Origin: Campylobacter coli
GTDB lineage: Bacteria; Campylobacterota; Campylobacteria; Campylobacterales; Campylobacteraceae
Length of the DNA stretch: 64,000 bases
Reading direction: 5' to 3'
NCBI GenBank assembly: GCA_039516895.1
Contig: CP154437.1
Coordinates: forward strand, 1,364,001 to 1,428,000
Shown piece by piece: positions 41,039 through 51,090 of this stretch; position 1 is the first letter of the stretch; each line of letters starts with the position of its first letter. The notes under the pieces are model-generated. The model made no database searches, was not told where the DNA came from, and saw only the letters and a program-made list of their open reading frames with translations. The position numbers and the translations under genes were made by a program.

Positions 41039-41944
41039 ATGAAAAAATATTTCTTATTTGTTATTGCTTTATTTTTAGCTGCTTGCAGTGGTGCTAGCAA
41101 TAATTTTGTGCATGTTTCAATGCCCAATTTCAAGCCTCAAACCCCTACCAAAGTGGAGCCTATAGATTCTGGGGTTTCAATCATGCTAGAACCTATAAAT
41201 ATAGAACAAAATAATAATTATTCAGATTATTTTGAAAACTCTGTACTTAAAATTCGCATCGACAAAGAAGTGGCTCTTTTAAAGGAAAATTTGGAAGAAC
41301 AATTTAAAACCATAGCACAGCTTAAAGGCTATAAAATAGTAACTTCAAATCCTGACTATACCCTGAAAAGTTTAGTAAGCATTCTTATAGAAGAAAAAAA
41401 TATACAAAAATCAAATAATTTCATGAGTGGAGAATCTATTAAATCCAATCTAGGAATTAAATTTCAAGGAAAAATTGATTTTATTGACCAGCATAACCCT
41501 CAAAATTCAACCAATCTAACAAGTCATACCAAACTTGACTCTTTGGTAGATTTAAATTATCCTATTAAAACCAAAGATGGAATAAATATGTTTAAAACTA
41601 CTATTTCAACAGTACCCACACAACTTAATAAAGGTTTAGAAAAACCGGCTTTTGAAATAGATAAAAGCTTTTTACATTTTTATAAAAATACTTTAAATAC
41701 GCTCTATAACAACCTGTCAAAAGCCACAGATATAGGAAAAACTGTACCAAATAGCAATACTGATTCTGGCGGCTTTAATCATTTTGATACCAACACAATC
41801 TTTGAAGAAAATTTACCTCAAGAACAAAATTTAGATAACAATTCACAAGATATTTCTTTTCAAGAGCAAACATCTTCAAATTCAAATATACAATATGAAA
41901 ATAACACAAACAAAAATCAAGATGGGGTTATCATTTTTGAATAA
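41039..41944 (+). CDS. Lipoprotein (Cj0406c-like)
   Basis: A signal peptide ends in the lipobox LAAC (Cys16). The mature 301-residue protein has a globular region (about 40-235) that recalls Helicobacter HpaA-type lipoproteins in size and in the LKENLEEQFKTIAQLKGYKI segment. The last 60 residues are Asn/Gln-rich and probably disordered. The HpaA link is a weak inference. Confidence 0.75.
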   Translation: MKKYFLFVIALFLAACSGASNNFVHVSMPNFKPQTPTKVEPIDSGVSIMLEPINIEQNNNYSDYFENSVLKIRIDKEVALLKENLEEQFKTIAQLKGYKIVTSNPDYTLKSLVSILIEEKNIQKSNNFMSGESIKSNLGIKFQGKIDFIDQHNPQNSTNLTSHTKLDSLVDLNYPIKTKDGINMFKTTISTVPTQLNKGLEKPAFEIDKSFLHFYKNTLNTLYNNLSKATDIGKTVPNSNTDSGGFNHFDTNTIFEENLPQEQNLDNNSQDISFQEQTSSNSNIQYENNTNKNQDGVIIFE

Positions 41945-41958
41945 TTTCTTAAATTCTA

Positions 41959-41980
41959 GCTATTGCCACTTGGCAATAGC
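41959..41980. terminator. Terminator between the lipoprotein gene and aroE
   Basis: GCTATTGCCA and TGGCAATAGC form a near-perfect stem with a very small loop between the convergent genes. Confidence 0.7.
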
Positions 41981-42019
41981 GTTCTAATTTCTCTTAATAT
42001 TTTATTATTTTAAGAAAAG

Positions 42020-42811
42020 TTAAGACTCTAGCTTTAGAGCTTCTTGCATGGCATTTTTAATCTTTTCTCTTTTATCTTTAACATCAAAAAAAAGTTCAAA
42101 GGCAAAAACTGCTTGCCATAAGAGCATATCAAATCCATCTTTTGTTTTTAAGTTATGCTCTTTACTCAATTTTAAAAAAGAAGTCTCTTTGCCATAAATA
42201 ACATCAAAGGCAAATTTTGCTCTACTTAAAATTTTATCTAAAAGTATTTTATCACAAGGCAAATCATCATCTTTTAGGCCTGCTGAAGTTGAATTGATCA
42301 CTAAATCAAAATCAAAATCATCTAAAGCATCATAAAGACTAGTTTTATATAGAGTAAAATCCTTAAATCTTTTTTCACTACGATTTACCACACAAACCTC
42401 TACACCCTTTTGTTTTAAAGCAAATGCTAGAGCGAGCGCAGTCCCTCCAGCTCCTAAAATCAAAGCTTTGTTAATACCTTCAAATTCTTTAATGGCTTCT
42501 AAAAAACCTAAGGCATCTGTATTGTAAGCATAAATTTTTCCATCTCTTAAACACAAAGTATTTGCAGAGCCGATATTACGAGCAAACTCATCCTTGACAT
42601 CAGCTATTTCCAAAGCTACTTCCTTAAATGGCAAAGTAATATTTGCACCTTGAAGCTTTAACTTAAAAAAATCTTGTCTTAATTGATGATAATCTTGTAG
42701 ATGATAGCGTGTGTAAATACCATCAAGTTTAAGAACTTGAATGGCATTGTTATGAATTCTAGGTGATTTAGAATGCGAGATAGGATCACCAATAACAGCT
42801 AAAAATTTCAT
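42020..42811 (-). CDS. aroE: Shikimate dehydrogenase
   Basis: AroE reduces 3-dehydroshikimate with NADPH in aromatic amino-acid synthesis. The 263-residue protein shows GDPISHSKSPRIHN at the N-terminus (shikimate binding), the catalytic Lys in NITLPFKE, GAGGTALAL near residue 120 (NADP binding) and the C-terminal DMLLWQA. The start overlaps the stop of the SPOR gene by 4 bases. Confidence 0.96.
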   Translation of the reverse strand: MKFLAVIGDPISHSKSPRIHNNAIQVLKLDGIYTRYHLQDYHQLRQDFFKLKLQGANITLPFKEVALEIADVKDEFARNIGSANTLCLRDGKIYAYNTDALGFLEAIKEFEGINKALILGAGGTALALAFALKQKGVEVCVVNRSEKRFKDFTLYKTSLYDALDDFDFDLVINSTSAGLKDDDLPCDKILLDKILSRAKFAFDVIYGKETSFLKLSKEHNLKTKDGFDMLLWQAVFAFELFFDVKDKREKIKNAMQEALKLES

Positions 42812-43653
42812 TTTAGAGTGAAGGAAAAAGCGTCTTTAGCTACTTCTTTTCTAATTTTAGCTAACTCCGTTGCAACATTTGCTTTTTCAAAAGGCCCTAT
42901 TAAAACCTTAGTGATTTCTTTTCCGCCTACTGTAGTTTTATAAAGCTTATATTCATAGCCTTTTTGCTTTACAGCTGCTAACTCTCTTGACTTTTGATCT
43001 AAATTACTTACTGAAAATATTTGAACATAAATTCCAGAAGCCAAGCCATTTGGATGAACAGGTTTAGCATCTACATTTTTAAACAAATCATTAGCATTTG
43101 TTTTTGATTCTTGCTTAGTTTCTTGTTTTGGTGCTTGCTTTGCAGGCTCCTTTTTTGTAACAGTCTGTTTTACTTCTTCTTTTGGCTTACTTTCCTGTTT
43201 TGCTTCTTGCTTAGGAGCTGTAGTATTTAAAGGTGCTGCTTTTTCAGAATTTATCGTATTTGGTTCAGCAGGCACTTCTTGATCAGGTACAGTTAAATTG
43301 ATATTATCATTTGCATTAGAATTAGAAGTCGATACTGAAGAATTATCATTTTGCTCTCCTTGAATCTGTCTTCTTAAGGCTTCAAATTGATCTTCAGCTG
43401 AAGTATTCTCAGTGATAGGCATACTCTCAAAAGAATCAGCATTATTATCTTGCGTTATATTCAAGGGTTCACTTGGTAAAATGCTTTGATTTTCAGCATT
43501 TTCTTCGCCACTATTAATAAGTTTCATCACTATCATAATCACTAGAAATAAAATTACCAAAGCAATAACGCGTAAGAGAATTTTTTTCATTTTTTCACTT
43601 TTATTACTTTTTTCCAAAATAATGTCATCAAATTCATTCTTATTATTTTCCAT
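42808..43653 (-). CDS. SPOR-domain membrane protein
   Basis: The 281-residue protein has a short cytoplasmic tail, one membrane helix (about 26-45), a long Lys/Glu/Gln/Pro-rich linker with EAKQESKP-like repeats, and a C-terminal SPOR domain (about 205-281; GIYVQIFSVSN...IGPFEKANVA). SPOR domains bind denuded peptidoglycan at the division site, so a role in septation or wall remodelling is likely. It overlaps aroE by 4 bases. Confidence 0.85.
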   Translation of the reverse strand: MENNKNEFDDIILEKSNKSEKMKKILLRVIALVILFLVIMIVMKLINSGEENAENQSILPSEPLNITQDNNADSFESMPITENTSAEDQFEALRRQIQGEQNDNSSVSTSNSNANDNINLTVPDQEVPAEPNTINSEKAAPLNTTAPKQEAKQESKPKEEVKQTVTKKEPAKQAPKQETKQESKTNANDLFKNVDAKPVHPNGLASGIYVQIFSVSNLDQKSRELAAVKQKGYEYKLYKTTVGGKEITKVLIGPFEKANVATELAKIRKEVAKDAFSFTLK

Positions 43654-43665
43654 AATATTCCTTTC

Positions 43666-44211
43666 TTACATATGTTTAGACCAAGAACTGCCTCGTTCTT
43701 TTTGATAGACTTCGTAGGGCAATATTAATATATTAAACTCTCTAGGAATATCCATACTTGGAAACACCTTCCATTCAACTGGCATTTTACTTGCAAACAT
43801 CATTGAAAGTTTAGACGCTAAAGAATAACCTTCATTTAATGCAGTATGACCTTTGTGAATATAAAGATGTAAATGACCTGGAGTCTTCGTTTTGTAAGCT
43901 GTAAAATTTATAAAACCTTCTTCACGCAAAATAAGCTGCGCACGATGGTAAAATCTTTCAGCATTAAAACCATTATAATCAAAAACAATATTTTCTACCT
44001 TATTGTCTTTGGTGATCAAATCATGGGCAACAACAATTTTCTTTGCTGCATGTTCTCTCATTATGTTTAAATTTAAAGGAGCGTCAATCCTTTCAAATTT
44101 ATCAAAAAATAAACGACCTCGATGTGTTATTTTTTTCATAATCTTATCGCGTCGTATATAGTAATGATCGCTAATTATTTTAATCAGCGACAGGTCCATA
44201 GGTGAAATCAA
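43666..44211 (-). CDS. Conserved hypothetical protein (DUF1882)
   Basis: The 181-residue soluble protein matches a family of unknown function found in Campylobacterota (segment [18 protein letters not shown]). It may start at the TTG that overlaps the glyA stop or at an ATG four codons later; neither has a strong ribosome site. It lies between glyA and the SPOR gene and is probably in the same operon. Confidence 0.75.
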   Translation of the reverse strand: MISPMDLSLIKIISDHYYIRRDKIMKKITHRGRLFFDKFERIDAPLNLNIMREHAAKKIVVAHDLITKDNKVENIVFDYNGFNAERFYHRAQLILREEGFINFTAYKTKTPGHLHLYIHKGHTALNEGYSLASKLSMMFASKMPVEWKVFPSMDIPREFNILILPYEVYQKERGSSWSKHM

Positions 44212-45452
44212 AACATTGCCTTTTCATAGATTATAAAATTACTTGCAAGAGTTTTGAGTTTTTCCTTGATTTCTTTTTGCAAATGAGTGTTTTGAATATC
44301 ATCTAAAATATCAGCTATATAGTTGGCAACTATTTGAATTTCGTTTTCTTTAAAACCTCTAGCTGTAAGAGCAGGTGTTCCTAACCTTAATCCACTTGTT
44401 ACAAATGGACTTCTAGTTTCACCAGGCACAGTATTTTTATTCGCCGTAATTCCTGCATTACCCAAAGCCAAATCAGCATCTTTTCCACTGAACTCGCGCT
44501 CCAAAAAGCTCATTAATACAAGATGATTATCTGTTCCATCGCTTACGAGTTTATACTTTCTATCCATTAAAACCTTAGCTAAAGCTTGTGCATTGCTTCT
44601 TACTTGCTTGGCATAAATTTTCCATTCTTCGCTAAGATTAAATTTAAATCCTACAGCTTTAGCAGCGATAACATGCATCAATGGTCCACCTTGGATACCT
44701 GGAAAAATAGCTGAATTTATTTTTTTAGCAAGCTCCTCATCATTAGTCATGATGATACCACCTCTTGGACCACGTAAGGTTTTATGGGTTGTAGAACTTA
44801 CTACATGAGCGTGAGGAAATGGACTTGGGTGCTCGCCTGCTACAACAAGCCCAGCAATATGTGCAATATCTGCGAAAAGATAAGCTCCAACTTCATCCGC
44901 AATCTCTCTAAATTTTGAAAAATCAATAATACGAGCATAAGCACTCGCACCGCATACAATAAGCTTTGGTTTTACAATATGAGCAATTTCTCTAACTTTT
45001 TCATAGTTTATTCTTCCATCAAGTTCTACACCATAAAAAAAGCTCTCATACATTTTTCCTGATGAACTTACCTTTGCACCATGTGTTAAATGTCCGCCAT
45101 GACTTAGATCCATTCCTAAAATTTTATCACCTGGATTTAAAAGTGCAGCATAAACGCCTTGATTAGCTTGAGAGCCTGAATTAGGTTGCACATTTGCAAA
45201 ACTACAATTAAAAAGTTTTTTACATCTTTCTATAGCTAAATTTTCGATTTCATCTACAAATTCACAGCCTCCATAATATCTCTTAGCTGGATAACCTTCT
45301 GCATATTTGTTAGTTAAAACGCTTCCCATTACTTCCATTACTTCAGGCAAAGTGAAATTCTCACTTGCTATCATTTCAAGACCTTCACATTGACGCACTA
45401 ACTCTTGGTTAGTTAAATCAAAAATTTCTTTATCAAACTGCTCTAAACTCAT
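44208..45452 (-). CDS. glyA: Serine hydroxymethyltransferase
   Basis: GlyA converts serine and tetrahydrofolate to glycine and methylene-THF with pyridoxal phosphate. The 414-residue protein is full length. It has the PLP lysine in [15 protein letters not shown] near residue 225, [13 protein letters not shown] near 55 and the Asp in [11 protein letters not shown]. It is the fourth gene of cvpA-fur-lysS-glyA and overlaps lysS by 4 bases. Confidence 0.97.
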   Translation of the reverse strand: MSLEQFDKEIFDLTNQELVRQCEGLEMIASENFTLPEVMEVMGSVLTNKYAEGYPAKRYYGGCEFVDEIENLAIERCKKLFNCSFANVQPNSGSQANQGVYAALLNPGDKILGMDLSHGGHLTHGAKVSSSGKMYESFFYGVELDGRINYEKVREIAHIVKPKLIVCGASAYARIIDFSKFREIADEVGAYLFADIAHIAGLVVAGEHPSPFPHAHVVSSTTHKTLRGPRGGIIMTNDEELAKKINSAIFPGIQGGPLMHVIAAKAVGFKFNLSEEWKIYAKQVRSNAQALAKVLMDRKYKLVSDGTDNHLVLMSFLEREFSGKDADLALGNAGITANKNTVPGETRSPFVTSGLRLGTPALTARGFKENEIQIVANYIADILDDIQNTHLQKEIKEKLKTLASNFIIYEKAMF

Positions 45453-46957
45453 TCTTTATCCTCCTTTAATTCTGTTTTTAATGGCCTCATAGCTGGAAAC
45501 AATATCACATCTCGAATAGATTTTTTATTTGTTAAAAGCATTACCAATCTATCTATCCCTATACCTTGTCCTGCTGTTGGTGGCATACCATATCCTAAAG
45601 CATTTACAAAATCTTCATCCATTTCGCAAGCTTCTTCATCACCTGCGTTCTTAGCCTCAATTTGCTTTAAAAATCTTTCATATTGATCCAAAGGATCATT
45701 TAATTCATTAAAACCATTAGCCAGTTCTCTACCACACACAAAAAGCTCAAAGCGTTCTGCTATCTCGGAATTTTTGTCACTACGACGAGAAAGTGGGCTA
45801 ATGGATATTGGAAAATCTGTGATAAAAGTAGGGTCAATAAGCTTACTTTCTACATAATTATCAAAAAGCTCAGCTTGTAAATGTCCTAAATCAAGCTTAT
45901 CATTTGCTTCAAAGCCATCTTTTTTTAATTTCTCTAAAATCTTATCTTTATTTTCAATAATCTCATCACTCAAAGCACCATATTTTTTAAGCGCATCTTT
46001 ATAAGTAATTCTCTCAAAAGGTTTAGAAAAATCGATTTTTTGTCCATCAAATTCTATGATTTTTCCCAATTGCAATTTTTCTAAAAGCAAGGCAAAAAGT
46101 TCTTCGGTAAGATCCATTAAATCTTTATAATTATGATAAGCCCAATAAAATTCAATTGTAGTAAATTCAGGATTATGGGTAAGATCCATACCTTCATTTC
46201 TAAAACAACGATTGATTTCAAAAACCGCTTCAAAGCCACCTACTACAAGTCTTTTTAAATAAAGTTCGGGTGCAATTCTTAAAAATCTCTCAACTCCTAA
46301 AGAATTATGAAAAGTTACGAAAGGTTTAGCATTTGCACCACCTGCAATTGGGTGCATCATAGGAGTTTCAACCTCTAAAAAGCCTTTTTCTTCGAAAAAG
46401 TGACGAATCAAACTTACAACCTTAGAGCGAATCAAAAAATCCTTTCTAACCTCTGCATTCATAATCATATCTACATAACGCTTACGATATCTTTGCTCTA
46501 CATCCGTAAGTCCGTGGTATTTTTCAGGCAATGGCACTATTGATTTAGTTGCTAAAGTGATTTCACTTGCATGCAAGCTAAATTCTCCCGTTTTGGTAAC
46601 AAAAGGGAAGCCTTTTGCAAGGATAATATCACCTACTTCAAGATTTTTTTTAAATAAATTAAATTTTTCCTCGCCTAAAGAATCTTTGCTAAAATAAATT
46701 TGCAAATTTTCACTCTCATCTTCTATATTGGCAAATATAGATTTTCCAGCTATCCTAAGAAGCTTTAAGCGTCCAGAAACGACCGAAGAAATACTTTCAT
46801 CACGTTTATTTTCAGTATCAAAAATATAGCTAAATTTCTTTTTAAAATCTGCTAAAGAAAGTTCTTTAACTAAAAAATGGGGATAAGGATTTACTCCTAC
46901 GTTTTTAAACTCGTTAGCCTTTTGAATTCTTTGTTGTTCTAAAATATTGTCAAACAT
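45449..46957 (-). CDS. lysS: Lysyl-tRNA synthetase (class II)
   Basis: LysRS charges tRNA-Lys. The 502-residue protein has an OB-fold anticodon domain (about 50-150) and the class II catalytic core: motif 1 in [13 protein letters not shown], motif 2 in RCFRNEGMD near 250, motif 3 in [14 protein letters not shown] near 475. It overlaps fur by one base at its start and glyA at its end. Confidence 0.97.
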   Translation of the reverse strand: MFDNILEQQRIQKANEFKNVGVNPYPHFLVKELSLADFKKKFSYIFDTENKRDESISSVVSGRLKLLRIAGKSIFANIEDESENLQIYFSKDSLGEEKFNLFKKNLEVGDIILAKGFPFVTKTGEFSLHASEITLATKSIVPLPEKYHGLTDVEQRYRKRYVDMIMNAEVRKDFLIRSKVVSLIRHFFEEKGFLEVETPMMHPIAGGANAKPFVTFHNSLGVERFLRIAPELYLKRLVVGGFEAVFEINRCFRNEGMDLTHNPEFTTIEFYWAYHNYKDLMDLTEELFALLLEKLQLGKIIEFDGQKIDFSKPFERITYKDALKKYGALSDEIIENKDKILEKLKKDGFEANDKLDLGHLQAELFDNYVESKLIDPTFITDFPISISPLSRRSDKNSEIAERFELFVCGRELANGFNELNDPLDQYERFLKQIEAKNAGDEEACEMDEDFVNALGYGMPPTAGQGIGIDRLVMLLTNKKSIRDVILFPAMRPLKTELKEDKE

Positions 46958-47427
46958 TAAATTTTTACCTTAGCTTTTTGATTACAATTGTTACATACAC
47001 CATAAAGTTGCATTAAGTGGCCAGTAAGTTTGAATCCATGCTCTTTAGCAATCAAGGCTTGCTGTCTTTCAATGATAGGATTTTCAAATTCTATAATTTT
47101 TCCACAATTTTTACAAATCATATGATCATGATGTGGTTTGTTTGCAAGCTCGTATTTTTTTCCAGCCGAACCAAACGATATAGAAGTAACCATCTCTGCT
47201 TCTTCAAGCAAATTTAAAGTTCTATAAACCGTAGCAATACCTACATTTAAATCCGGTTCTGCTTGTTTAATCTCCATATATAAACTTTCAGGAGTATAGT
47301 GTGTATCACTATGATACAAGGTTTTAAGTAAAATTTCTCTTTGTTTGGTATATTTAAGACCGCCTTGTCGTAAAATTTTCTTAAATCTTTCTAATAATAC
47401 ATCGTATTCTACATTCTCAATCAACAT
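46957..47427 (-). CDS. fur: Ferric uptake regulator
   Basis: Fur is the iron-sensing repressor. The 156-residue protein has an N-terminal winged helix ([13 protein letters not shown]), the metal-binding HHDHM near residue 100, and two Cys pairs, CKNCG and CNNC, that bind structural zinc. It has the extended N-terminus typical of Campylobacter Fur. It lies between cvpA and lysS, so it depends on upstream promoters. I see no Fur box next to it. Confidence 0.96.
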   Translation of the reverse strand: MLIENVEYDVLLERFKKILRQGGLKYTKQREILLKTLYHSDTHYTPESLYMEIKQAEPDLNVGIATVYRTLNLLEEAEMVTSISFGSAGKKYELANKPHHDHMICKNCGKIIEFENPIIERQQALIAKEHGFKLTGHLMQLYGVCNNCNQKAKVKI

Positions 47428-47430
47428 AAT

Positions 47431-47991
47431 TTATTCTCCTTGAGTAGTACTTAAATCGTCTCTAATATCTTGCAAATTTTGATCAATTTGACCCAAGCCA
47501 TTTGCCGCTAGAGGCTGATTCATTATAAATGACCCTATATTTTTAAGAGGAGTTAAGGTGAAGCTATTTTGGGCAAATTGATTTAATTTATCATTTAAAA
47601 AATCGATGCGTGCTACGCAAAAAACTAAAATTGCAAAAATTAAAAACACCTTTGCACCTCCAAAAATAAATCCTCCCAAGCGATCTAAAAATCCCAAACC
47701 GCTTAATTTAACTAATTTGGAAAGAAAATTGCCGAGTATAAGACAAATTATCCAAACAATAATTAAAGTCGCTAGAAATCCTGCAAACTCAGCCAAGCTT
47801 TGATTTTCTATTTTATAGAAAGTATTTTGAATAAATTCTGCAGCTTGCGAAGCGTATTTTGAAGCAATAAAAACACCACCAATGATCCCGAGTAAGCCAA
47901 ATACTTCTTTAATCAAACCATTTACAATACCCTTAAGACCCAAAAGTAGCGTAAAACCTAAAATAAAAGCATCAAACCAGTAAAATTCCAT
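47431..47991 (-). CDS. CvpA-family membrane protein
   Basis: The 186-residue protein has four membrane helices in the CvpA arrangement, starting with FYWFDAFILGFTLLLGLKGIVNGLIKEVFG and a third helix carrying GFLDRLGGFIFGG. CvpA proteins are linked to colicin V export and envelope integrity. It is the first gene of the cvpA-fur-lysS-glyA operon. Confidence 0.85.
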   Translation of the reverse strand: MEFYWFDAFILGFTLLLGLKGIVNGLIKEVFGLLGIIGGVFIASKYASQAAEFIQNTFYKIENQSLAEFAGFLATLIIVWIICLILGNFLSKLVKLSGLGFLDRLGGFIFGGAKVFLIFAILVFCVARIDFLNDKLNQFAQNSFTLTPLKNIGSFIMNQPLAANGLGQIDQNLQDIRDDLSTTQGE

Positions 47992-48070
47992 ATTTTAATT
48001 CACCTTACCAAGCATTTAAAAATCACTTAAAATTACAAATTATACAAACAAGAACCAAACACTAGATTAA

Positions 48071-48358
48071 TCACTCAATGATTTTAGGAACAATGAAAAA
48101 ATGATCATTGCTTTTTGGAGCATGATTTAAAACCGTTTCTACCACACTGCTACTATTGACACTATCACTTCTAAAAGGTGTTCCACCCTTAATAGTGCTG
48201 ATTGTAACTTCTGAAGAGCTTAAATCCAATTCATTTAACTTCTCGACAAAATTCACAATCTCGCTAAGTTCGCGAATCACTTCGCTTCTTTTTTCTTCTT
48301 CAATTTGCAAAGCACTTAGTTTTTCAAGTTTGCTAAGCAATTTTTCATCTATTTGCAT
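48071..48358 (-). CDS. gatC: Glutamyl/aspartyl-tRNA amidotransferase subunit C
   Basis: GatC stabilises the GatAB enzyme that amidates misacylated Glu-tRNA-Gln and Asp-tRNA-Asn. The 95-residue protein has the typical LSKLEKLSALQIEEEKRS start, LSEIVNFVEKLNELD, and the C-terminal FIVPKIIE. gatA and gatB are not in the window. The 131 bp divergent gap to the next gene contains AT-rich promoter-like sequence. Confidence 0.93.
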   Translation of the reverse strand: MQIDEKLLSKLEKLSALQIEEEKRSEVIRELSEIVNFVEKLNELDLSSSEVTISTIKGGTPFRSDSVNSSSVVETVLNHAPKSNDHFFIVPKIIE

Positions 48359-48490
48359 CCTAAACCTTACTAAAATAAAGTCAATTTTTAAAATTATATC
48401 ATAAAAAGCTTTAAATTGTTTAGGATATTTTGTAATTTATATGATACAATACTGCAGTTTTTTAAAATTAAAAATTACAAGGAATAAATT

Positions 48491-49069
48491 TTGGGATTAA
48501 AAGATAATTTAAAAGCTGTAAAAGCAGAAATCAATACCGAAGAACAATTCATTGAAAATTTTATCAAAGGTGAAAGATTTATAAGAAAGTATAAATTATA
48601 TATATTTGCACTTATAGCAATTTTAATTGTATGGTTTGCCATAAGCTTTATAAGTGGAAAAATTGATCAATATAATGTTGAAGAAAGTAATAAAATTTAT
48701 ACAAATTTATTAAAGAACCCAAACGATAAAGTACTTCTTGAACAACTTAAAAATAAAAATACCAACCTTTATGCAATTTTTTTAATGAAAGAATTAGCAA
48801 AAGATATTAATAATACTGAGATTAAAAGCCAACTACAAACCCTAAGTACTCATTCTGATACAAATCATTTGCTTAAAAATATTGCTTCTCTTTCTTTGGG
48901 GGAAAAATCCATATTTTTAAAAAATTACGATAAAATTTTACAAGCTTATAGACTTTTAGGAGAAGGAAAAATCGAACAAGCTAATATTTTACTTTCTCAA
49001 GTTAAAGATGACTCAGCTCTAAGTCAAATTGCTAAAAATCTTAAACATTATCAAGGTATTTCCCAATGA
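48491..49069 (+). CDS. Membrane protein of unknown function (Cj0397c-like)
   Basis: The start is TTG with AAGGA about 7 bases upstream. The 192-residue protein has one membrane helix at about 36-55 and a helical outer domain that resembles tetratricopeptide-type packing but has no clear repeat. It looks like a YfgM-type bitopic protein in size and topology, which is an inference. It overlaps the lipoprotein gene by 4 bases. Confidence 0.7.
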   Translation: MGLKDNLKAVKAEINTEEQFIENFIKGERFIRKYKLYIFALIAILIVWFAISFISGKIDQYNVEESNKIYTNLLKNPNDKVLLEQLKNKNTNLYAIFLMKELAKDINNTEIKSQLQTLSTHSDTNHLLKNIASLSLGEKSIFLKNYDKILQAYRLLGEGKIEQANILLSQVKDDSALSQIAKNLKHYQGISQ

Positions 49070-50064
49070 GGCAGTTTGTTTTAATCTCATTTTGCCTTAT
49101 TTTTCTTTGCGCTTGCGGAACAAAAAGACAATACTTTGAACCTTCACAAACTGATGGAAAACTAAGTTCTAACGATAGCTTAAAAGCTAGCATTATAGAC
49201 TGGAATACAATTTCAGCAAAACTCAAAAACAATCAAGTAATTTTAAAAAATGATATAATAATTGAAGATTTTAAACTAGATAAAGGTTATATGCTTTTAG
49301 CATATCAAGAAGGTGAATTTATCGAAGCGGACGATAATGGAAATTTAAAGATTTATAATAGCTCTCACGATGAAGTTTATTCTTACAAATTTGATGCTGC
49401 AGTTCTTGGCATAGCCTTACATGGAGATGATTTAGCACTAATCTTAGCAAATAATAGCATCGTTTTAGCCAATCGCTCTTTGGGTATAAAATTTAACCAA
49501 AACTTAACACCCGCACCAGCACAAGATAGTCGCGTTGCAAATCCTATCTTTTTAGACAATATTATTATCTATCCAACTCTAGATGGAAAAATTATAATTG
49601 TGTCAAAAAATACTTTTGAAGTTGTCAAAGATGTAGTGATTTCAGCGGAAAGTTTTTTTAATAATGTCATTCACCTTGGGATAAGTGATGATAAAATGAT
49701 AGCTGCAACAGCTAAAAAAGTTATAGTAGTAAGCCCTGCTAGAACTCTTTATTTAGACGCTGATATTAAGGATATTGCATTTGATAATAATGCAATATTT
49801 ATATTAGAAAAAAATGGCAATATCATAAAAACAGATTATAATCTAAGGAAAATCACTGAGAAAAAATTTGATTTTGCTATATTTACAAAAGTTAGCATAC
49901 ACAATGATCATCTTTACACTTTTGAAAAAACAGGCTATTTAATCAAATGTGATCTAAATTTTGAAAATATTCAAATCTTTGAACTTCCAAACGCAGTTGA
50001 AAAAACATCTTTTATGGGTAATGGAAAGTTTTATTATGGAAATAAAATTTTAGATTTATTATGA
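49066..50064 (+). CDS. Lipoprotein with BamB-like repeats
   Basis: The signal peptide ends in the lipobox LCAC (Cys17). The mature part of this 332-residue protein contains repeated short beta-strand units (NGNIIKTDYNLRKI, GYLIKCDLNFENI) that recall the blades of PQQ-type propellers such as BamB. If so, it may serve outer-membrane protein assembly together with the upstream bitopic protein. Gene order overlaps suggest a four-gene operon ending in coaX. Confidence 0.65.
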   Translation: MRQFVLISFCLIFLCACGTKRQYFEPSQTDGKLSSNDSLKASIIDWNTISAKLKNNQVILKNDIIIEDFKLDKGYMLLAYQEGEFIEADDNGNLKIYNSSHDEVYSYKFDAAVLGIALHGDDLALILANNSIVLANRSLGIKFNQNLTPAPAQDSRVANPIFLDNIIIYPTLDGKIIIVSKNTFEVVKDVVISAESFFNNVIHLGISDDKMIAATAKKVIVVSPARTLYLDADIKDIAFDNNAIFILEKNGNIIKTDYNLRKITEKKFDFAIFTKVSIHNDHLYTFEKTGYLIKCDLNFENIQIFELPNAVEKTSFMGNGKFYYGNKILDLL

Positions 50065-50348
50065 ATATTTTAAATGAAGCAATGAAGGTTTTAAAACTAG
50101 ATTTAAAACCTTTTGATTTAACAAATTTAACAAAAAAGAAAACTTATCTTTGTGCTTTAAATGATGAAAATTTACTTTTAATATATACAGGAAAAGCAAG
50201 ATTTATTAATAAAGATGCTGTATTTGTAGATAACTTAGCAAATAGTTTTAATCTAAAATACAAATATTTTTTTACCAAAAGCCCACTATGCTCAAAAGCA
50301 AAACATTACCTTGAAGAAAAAGGATTTCGTATTCATGTTATTTTGTGA
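50061..50348 (+). CDS. Conserved hypothetical protein (Cj0395c-like)
   Basis: The 95-residue soluble protein has no family that I recognise. Two Cys (near residues 31 and 77) are present. It overlaps the lipoprotein gene by 4 bases and coaX by 14 bases, which argues for real, coupled translation. Confidence 0.65.
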   Translation: MNILNEAMKVLKLDLKPFDLTNLTKKKTYLCALNDENLLLIYTGKARFINKDAVFVDNLANSFNLKYKYFFTKSPLCSKAKHYLEEKGFRIHVIL

Positions 50349-50964
50349 TATTGGCAATTCCAATGCTAGTTTTTTAGACGATAATAAATTTTTTACCCTT
50401 AGCATAGAACAATTTTTAGAATTTAAAAGTGAACAAAAAATTTTTTATATCAATGTTAATGAACACATCAAAGAGCATTTAAAAGCACGTAAAAACTTTA
50501 TAAATCTTGAACCCTATTTTGTATTTGATACTATTTATCAGGGTTTGGGTGTAGATCGCATTGCAGCTTGTTACACTATAGAAGATGGGGTTGTAGTAGA
50601 TGCTGGTAGTGCAATTACGGTAGATATAGTATCAAATTCCATACACTTGGGAGGATTCATCTTGCCAGGTATTGCTAATTATAGAAAAATTTATGCTCAT
50701 ATTTCCCCTAGATTAAAACATGAATTCAATACTCAAATCAGTCTTGATGCTTTCCCGCAAAAAACAAGCGATGCCTTAAGTTATGGGGTGTTTAAAAGTA
50801 TTTATTTGCTTATCAAAGATGCTGCACAAAATAAAAAACTTTATTTTACGGGTGGAGATGGGCAATTTTTAGCAAATTATTTTGATTATGCTATTTACGA
50901 TAAACTTCTCATTTTTAGAGGAATGAAGAAGATTATACAAGAAAATCCAAATCTACTTTTTTAA
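50335..50964 (+). CDS. coaX: Type III pantothenate kinase
   Basis: CoaX phosphorylates pantothenate, the first step to coenzyme A. The 209-residue protein starts with the phosphate-binding DIGNSNASF and has GLGVDRIAACYT near residue 70 and the catalytic-Asp DAGSAITVDIV near 90. I use the inner ATG, which fits the family N-terminus and has AAGGAT upstream. Confidence 0.94.
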   Translation: MLFCDIGNSNASFLDDNKFFTLSIEQFLEFKSEQKIFYINVNEHIKEHLKARKNFINLEPYFVFDTIYQGLGVDRIAACYTIEDGVVVDAGSAITVDIVSNSIHLGGFILPGIANYRKIYAHISPRLKHEFNTQISLDAFPQKTSDALSYGVFKSIYLLIKDAAQNKKLYFTGGDGQFLANYFDYAIYDKLLIFRGMKKIIQENPNLLF

Positions 50965-51090
50965 TTTACAATGTTACAAAAATTCTCATTTTGCATATTC
51001 TTCAATCAATTTTAACTTTTTATAAAATAAATTGGATTACACTTTTATTTAGAAAAATTAACTTTGCTAGAAGCAAAAAAAGGAAAAAAA

